DNA of 38,088 nt from Welwitschia mirabilis (Eukaryota > Gnetophyta > Gnetopsida > Welwitschiales), in NCBI GenBank assembly GCA_051453625.1, contig JBOZIK010000001.1:33410776-33448863 (forward strand). Direction: 5' to 3'. Under the pieces are notes generated by a model, which saw only the letters and a list, made by a program, of their open reading frames with translations, ran no database searches and was not told the DNA's origin. Positions 33,753 through 38,088 of this stretch are shown here, piece after piece; the stretch's first letter is position 1, and each line of letters starts with the position of its first letter. A program made the translations under genes and the position numbers.

Positions 33753-34970
33753 CTTCTCCTTTTGTCTCTTAAAAGCATAATAGTCCTTTTTCACATGGCC
33801 TTTTTCCTTACAGAATCAACACTCCATGTTGTTGCGTTAAGAAGCTTCTTTGCTTCCTCTTTGTTCACATCCTTTGCTTTTGTCACAAGAATGCCGCCTT
33901 TCTGATGGCAAGAGATTTGTCACTAGAGTCCATTGACTAAGTCTTTTCTACACTTAGCAGCTTCAAAATAACTATGTTAAGTAATGGTAGAGTTTTAAAA
34001 GCAGTTGTCAAGGTGGGACAAACATCTCCTATGAATTTGACAATAAGCAAGGAAAAACCACTACCTTGAGATCTTTTCCAAATGTTATGTCGTGCTCATT
34101 AATTTGAGCAAGAATACTATTTATCTAGGTGACTCTGCAAAGAGGTCGCTTCCTTCATCTTGATTTTGTAAACCTTATTAACAATGTGAAATTTATTCAT
34201 TCCAGTGGTCTGATCATACCTTTTGTTCAAGGTTTCCCAAACGACACAAGTCTCTGCAATTCCTCTATACACGTTTAGTATCTAATTTTGAAGACAAGAA
34301 CAAATCAGTCCAAGTGCTTTCTTATTGTTAATGCAAATTCCCTTTCCTAGGAGTAGAGGGAACAATAGATGAGGAACTTAGCCAAGGAGGGAAACTTATC
34401 TAACTAAAGAGCTGACATGACAAAGGGTAGAGGAAGGACGGCTATATGACCCTCTTCCATATAGTAGGAGTGAAAGACAGGTAGGCATCGAGGTTGAACC
34501 CCTTCGCCATGCACTGGGCATCCAAGATAGCTCGAGCAGGTTGTAAGGATGGGATACATGTATGAGATGGAAAGGAATGGACGACAAAAGGAGGCAACTT
34601 CAAAGGAGATGTTCCCCATGGTTATGGAGGATAGGCTAGGTACCAACACCTATTAAGCTTGTTCCATTCCATGTCTAGATAATTCTTTAGCCAATAATCA
34701 TCTGAAAACTCGAAAATCACCTTTGCTTCATCCTTGATTGCAAAATAATGTTGCAATCTTTCAAGTAGAAAAGATCTTTCATTAGGGTTTCCCATCTGTA
34801 CTAGATCTCTACTCTAACTGGCCTGTTTGTCATCTACAAGCATTCCCTCTCTACTCATGACATGTATCAATGAAAAATTCCCTCTCTACTCATGACATGT
34901 ATGAAAGAAAAAAGTTAACTTGTATAGATGAATCAAATAACAAGATCACTAACAAATGCTAACTTGGCCC
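33753..34970 (-). pseudogene. copia gag with damaged zinc knuckle
   Basis: The minus-strand frames include KKALGLICSCLQN, a VWETLNKRYDQTTGMNKF stretch and EATSLQSHL near 34320-34120, matching copia gag (UBN2-type: W-x2-L-x3-Y followed by a helix and the M-x-E-x-x-S-[IV]-x-x-[HY] block). The nucleocapsid knuckle near 33810-33770 has kept F-C-KEKG-H-VKKD but lost the last cysteine (now Y), and a stop replaces the residue between the first two cysteines. The nested element inserted about 30 bp after the knuckle. Confidence 0.7.
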
Positions 34971-34982
34971 CTCTAATACCAC
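34971..34982 (-). promoter_or_regulatory. initiator-Met tRNA primer binding site of the copia element
   Basis: Minus-strand TGGTATTAGAGG against the usual TGGTATCAGAGC, a match at 10 of 12 positions. It lies six bases inside the LTR boundary. Confidence 0.7.
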
Positions 34983-34988
34983 TAGCAT

Positions 34989-35356
34989 GAAACATACGAA
35001 GAATGCAGAAAACAAAACGAGTAAGCACACAATTAATTTAGCAAAGTTTGGACTGTTTTCCCCCTACTTCCTTAACCCAACATAAAGTTCCGTTAGATCA
35101 ACTATAAAACTAGCAACCGTAAGGAACACAAGCAATTTCTTTAGCTTAAGCCACAACCTACAAGTGAGAATGCAAATAACTCCAACCGCGTCACATTCTT
35201 AAAGGTGACCCTACCCTCTTTTTATAGCATTAGGGTTTACTATAAAGCCCTAAATTAATATTGTCCTTTTTTCTTTTTTAAACTTGACAACATAAAGTCA
35301 TCTTTAACATAAAAGGGGAAATATAAGGTTTGGGGTTTGGCTCATAATAAGCAACA
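34989..35356 (-). repeat. copia 5' LTR (about 368 bp)
   Basis: Homologous over its length to 28348-28706. On the minus strand it starts TGTTGCTTATTATG and ends just before the PBS. TATAAAAAG at about 35226-35218 is its TATA box. Confidence 0.72.
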
Positions 35357-36100
35357 CACAAAACCCTCTTTGTGGGATGTTGGGATCAAACATTCCTCCA
35401 TTTTGATGTCCACCTTCCTTGGGATTTGTTTAAACAAAAAGTGTATCTTCTCTAAAAATCACATCGCTAGACTTAACTACCTATCTACAAGCATGGTCCC
35501 AAAGTCTGTAATCTTTGTCATCATCACCATAGCTTACAAAGATACATTTGCATGACTTATCACCCATTGTGCACTTCAACATAGCCCACAAAGACACATT
35601 TACATGACCTTTCACTCATTTTCAACTTTAGCATAGTCCACAAAGCTACCTCTATGTGACCTTCTGTCCATTTTGCATTATTATGATCGCTACAAATGAA
35701 CACATGCCTTATAGCTAAACACTTTTAAATCTTGATATGAAATAGAGTTTCTCCTCCATAGAACTTTAAGAATTTGGCCACCCAATGTAGTAGAAACATT
35801 GCATTTAGCCTCATCCCAAAATATGTTGGGAAGGTTTGCACCAGCAATCATGCATATAGCAGACTCAAAAATCTTCTATGATGAACAATTCCCTTCTACA
35901 CACAAAAATCAACAAATCCACAAGAAGTATAAGCATACCACCCCCAGCCTAAAAAAAGGTCTAACCATGCTGCGAATTGTTTAAAAACATTTAACAACAA
36001 ATCCTTAGATTACAGGAGACAAAACCAAGCCTTATGACTATAATCATCCAATGCACAAGGGACACAACACCCGCCCCTACTTATTAGTTAATAGCTTTTT
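35357..36100 (-). pseudogene. second Ty1/copia: integrase core and C-terminal part
   Basis: On the minus strand, LDDYSHKAWFCLL (about 36050-36010) is the D-D-Y-S-R-K-x-W block of copia integrase. VFKQFAAWL and then ESAICMIAGANLPNIFWDEAK (about 35867-35805) follow; this is the conserved M-L-x-x-A-x-L-P-x-x-F-W-A-E-A block. Further down are LKVFSYKACVH and a GSFVDYAK segment, equivalent to the L-R-V-F-G-C and F-[LV]-G-Y motifs. Stops and shifts are frequent. It lies outside the LTR of the 28348-35356 element, so it is part of another copy, probably the element into which that one inserted. The expected RT half on the other side is not recognisable. Confidence 0.65.
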
Positions 36101-36213
36101 CACCTTCAAACATTTTTGTGTTTCTACCATTGCTACAGCTGTTCAAAAACATTAAACACCACATCCTTAGATTTCAAAAGACAAACCCAAGCCTAGTGAT
36201 TGAAAATCGTCAA
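35979..36213. repeat. direct duplication of about 75 bp in the copia integrase relic
   Basis: The segment 35979-36053 (TGTTTAAAAACATTTAAC start, then CCTTAGATT and AAGCCT) recurs at 36140-36213 in the same orientation, offset 161 bp, with moderate divergence. Confidence 0.6.
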
Positions 36214-36829
36214 ATCTGTGATTGGTTGACTTAGGTTCCAAAATTAGAAATAGGCAATAAATCAGTCCAAACCATAGAACAATGGCCAAATAATCAACAA
36301 AACCATATTAAAAATTAGAAAAACAAGGAAATGAGTTTTTTTGGTGAACAAATTCACCAAGACATAATTCTACACATACCACAACATCTAAGAAAAATAT
36401 AACATTGGGAATATAATGTCTAGAAAATATGATAGCAGTGGACAACAACCAAAAATGCATACTTCTACCTATTGGCTTTAATATCTTAGCAATCATTATA
36501 CAAGAATCTCAAACAATGAATTATATAAAGCTTCAACACAATTACTCCACTAAATTATATCAATGGTTTGCAATATTTATTGGCCAAAAGGAATCTCATC
36601 CCATAGCCAGCTAAAAACATATCAAGAAAAATGTTGAAATAGAGTCTAAAATTGGAAATTCCAAAATAGATGGTTTATAAACTGTCATTGGTAATCTTTA
36701 AATACCAAGGATATTAGTTTTAGAAATATGAATTTTCCACTAAGAAAAAATTTTAAAAATAGACATTTGCATTTATATGTTAACAGTTGAAGAATGAATG
36801 CAGTCTATAAATTTTTCAAGATTCTTGTA
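36214..36829. other. AT-rich DNA, nothing recognised
   Basis: No domain was seen in either strand's short ORFs. Confidence 0.4.
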
Positions 36830-37110
36830 GTTTGCTTAACTACTAATCACAAATATTTCAAACACTACCAAAGCCTTACAACTATAATCATTAATAAATG
36901 ACACATGGTATCACGCCCCAGCAATAGATGTAGGATAAATAGGACCAACAACATCTAAATAAATCAAGCTTAATCCAGTATTACATCAAAGACATTCATC
37001 GTGTTAATGTCTGAAATTAATTTTGCATGACTTTCCTTCTTTACCATTGATGTAACTCATATGCTTGGAAGATACCAGAAATATTCCAAGGGGAAAGGGA
37101 ACTTGAACTC
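36830..37110 (-). pseudogene. third copia fragment: start of integrase
   Basis: Minus-strand LIYLDVVGPIYPTSIAGA (about 36970-36917) and FINDYSCKA (about 36903-36877) are the first two conserved blocks of the copia integrase core. They are preceded by a decayed zinc region (GKEGKSCKINFRH). It overlaps in content with 36010-36085, so it is either a partial duplicate or a different element. Confidence 0.65.
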
Positions 37111-37262
37111 CAATACAAACATGGTGATTTGGCAAGATTCTAATTTAGAACTTGCCTAGGGACCACAACAGTTAATGTTGTTTTATTACTTTGAGTTCTA
37201 GGGTGAGGTATTTTTGTTTGCTTAGTGGTGAAGTAACTTTGGAAGAGTGTGGCAACTGCCTA

Positions 37263-37370
37263 GCTGTAATCTACTTAGCTTACAGCCATTGGTCAACTGT
37301 AATCTTAAATTTTACAGATGTACTCCTATTTTACAGCCAATAAATAGCTGTAATCCTCTTAGCATACAGC
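37263..37370. repeat. CTGTAA/TTACAG inverted-repeat array
   Basis: GCTGTAA (37263-37269) pairs with TTACAGC (37280-37286). CTGTAA (37297-37302) pairs with TTACAG (37312-37317). TTACAGC (37331-37337), GCTGTAA (37347-37353) and ATACAGC (37364-37370) follow. The flanking words AATC and TTAGC also recur. Confidence 0.75.
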
Positions 37371-37443
37371 TGTGTGTGTGCTATTCTAGTTGTTGACTAG
37401 TTGTCTATAGGTTGTCTATATGTTTGACCAATTGACTGGGGTC

Positions 37444-37450
37444 TATATAA
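37444..37450 (+). promoter_or_regulatory. TATA box of the right-edge LTR
   Basis: TATATAA in GGGTCTATATAATATC, 74 bp downstream of the CTGTAA array. Confidence 0.5.
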
Positions 37451-37766
37451 TATCTTGTAATTATTTTATTTTTAGTAGTGAATGAATGAATCAGACTTTC
37501 AGCTTATAGCTTTGTTTTGAGGGTGTGATTGCCTTCTATCCTAGTGAGTGATTCCTAGGTTTAATCTTTCTACTTCCTATCTGTTGTCCTCTTTTGCTGT
37601 CTTCTACACTCTGCCCCTGTAGAATACTTCAACTTTTCTCTTATTGTTCTCCCAACCTCAATCCTTAACTAGACTGCTTCCTTATAGGCCTTAAATAATT
37701 TTCAAACCCCTATTAACCTGAATCATTTGGAAATAGTATTGTTTACGATCAATACTACATCAGACT

Positions 37767-37778
37767 CAGTATCAGAGC
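37767..37778 (+). promoter_or_regulatory. initiator-Met primer binding site of the right-edge element
   Basis: CAGTATCAGAGC against TGGTATCAGAGC, with 10 of 12 bases matching, a few bases downstream of the LTR end. Confidence 0.6.
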
Positions 37779-37789
37779 CAAGTAGCACT

Positions 37790-38088
37790 ATGTCTACGAG
37801 CATAGGAAGGCCTTTCCTGCGAAGACAAATAGACCGTGGGAGGTATGAAGCATTGATAATGATTTTGCAAGAGCTAGATGGCTTTACGCTTCAGTTGGGA
37901 GACCTGCAGACTCGTGTCCAAAACCTTGAGTCAGAGAATGTACAACCAGCAAATGCTAGTAACAATGATGAATTTTCTACAATTCATGAAAGGAAGTGGC
38001 AGTTGTTGGACAAGTTGACCACTAGGTAGAGCAACCTCCTAATCATGCTCCAAGAAGGGAAAGAAGAGGTATTACTTTGTTAAATCCT
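37790..38088 (+). pseudogene. start of a gag-like ORF, cut by the right window edge
   Basis: ATG at 37790, 12 bp after the PBS, opens a frame (MSTSIGRPFLRRQIDRGRYE) with a coiled-coil-like stretch (ILQELDGFTLQLGDLQTRV, then QNLESEN). A TAG at 38027-38029 interrupts it, but the frame goes on with SNLLIMLQEGKEEV, so the stop is probably a mutation in a longer gag. The family is not recognised. An upstream in-frame ATG at 37727 lies inside the LTR and is an unlikely start. Confidence 0.5.

Larger units (their letters stand above)
28348..35356 (-). mobile_element. Ty1/copia retrotransposon, degenerate, with integrase deletion and a nested LTR element
   Basis: The minus-strand order is LTR (35356-34989), initiator-Met PBS (34982-34971), gag, protease, a scar where integrase should be, reverse transcriptase with YVDD, RNase H, PPT (28717-28707) and LTR (28706-28348). 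Without the nested insertion (31200-33747 plus one target copy) it is about 4.46 kb. Frames are broken many times. The two LTRs share block structure (ACACAAGC-ATT-CTTTAGCT, TTTTATAGC, TAACATAAAA-GGGAAATATAAGGTTT) but differ a lot, so the insertion is old. No clean target duplication is visible at the outer ends. Confidence 0.82.
37176..37759 (+). repeat. 5' LTR of a plus-strand LTR retrotransposon (boundaries tentative)
   Basis: A TATA box (37444-37450), a transcription-start-like pyrimidine region and, shortly after 37759, an initiator-Met PBS mark the U3-R-U5 of an LTR. The left end TGTTG at 37176 and right end CTACA at 37759 are the best-fitting TG/CA termini, but no second LTR is available to confirm them. 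An array of CTGTAA/TTACAG inverted repeats spans 37263-37370. Confidence 0.5.

Noticed and set aside
34396-34649. Two overlapping minus-strand ORFs of 63 and 81 codons
   Set aside because: They are frames of the decayed copia gag region, not separate genes.

Overview
The window looks like a transposon-filled stretch of a seed-plant nuclear genome, possibly a large gymnosperm-type genome. The evidence is one spliced plant gene with GT-AG introns, plant-type Ty1/copia and Ty3/gypsy retrotransposons at several stages of decay, a decayed non-L1 LINE, AT-rich intergenic DNA and three assembly gaps (1085-2081, 11280-11564, 31557-31656). I cannot name the species.

Left part (1-5814): the 5' portion of a minus-strand Ty3/gypsy element of Athila/Tat type. 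Read from its own 5' end it has an LTR (5814-4459), a degenerate PBS (4456-4437), gag with a CX2CX4HX4C knuckle, a retropepsin, and the start of reverse transcriptase, which runs off the left edge. A gag-protease segment occurs on both sides of the first gap. From 5815 to 9900 there is a plus-strand relic of a long degenerate ORF (possibly the env-like ORF of an Athila relative) and non-coding retroelement-like DNA. From 9900 to 23770 nearly everything is AT-rich fossil sequence. In it I can recognise a LINE reverse transcriptase (13365-14235), a copia integrase scrap (20440-20830) and a few unassigned relics.

The only host gene is on the minus strand at 27677-24115. It encodes the bifunctional L-fucokinase/GDP-L-fucose pyrophosphorylase (FKGP) of the L-fucose salvage pathway. 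Four exons join in frame to a predicted 729-residue protein with all three GHMP-kinase motifs intact. The N-terminal third of the usual protein of about 1050 residues, the nucleotidyltransferase core, is not in the window. A 17-codon first exon that I do not recognise takes its place and is phase-compatible with the rest.

Right part (28348-37110): a minus-strand Ty1/copia element (28348-35356) with two recognisable LTRs, PBS and PPT. It has lost most of its integrase. Its gag is interrupted by a second LTR element (31200-33747) with a perfect 5-bp target duplication, GTGTC. Upstream lie fragments of further copia integrases (35360-37110). The right edge holds a plus-strand LTR, an initiator-Met PBS and the start of a gag-like ORF.

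The most unusual pattern is that three unrelated LTR families (gypsy 4459-5814, nested element 32737-33747, right-edge LTR 37176-37759) each carry a cluster of short inverted repeats of their own sequence, about 75-130 bp upstream of a TATA box. The repeats are GTCATC/GATGAC, GGACGTCC and GCTGTAA/TTACAGC.
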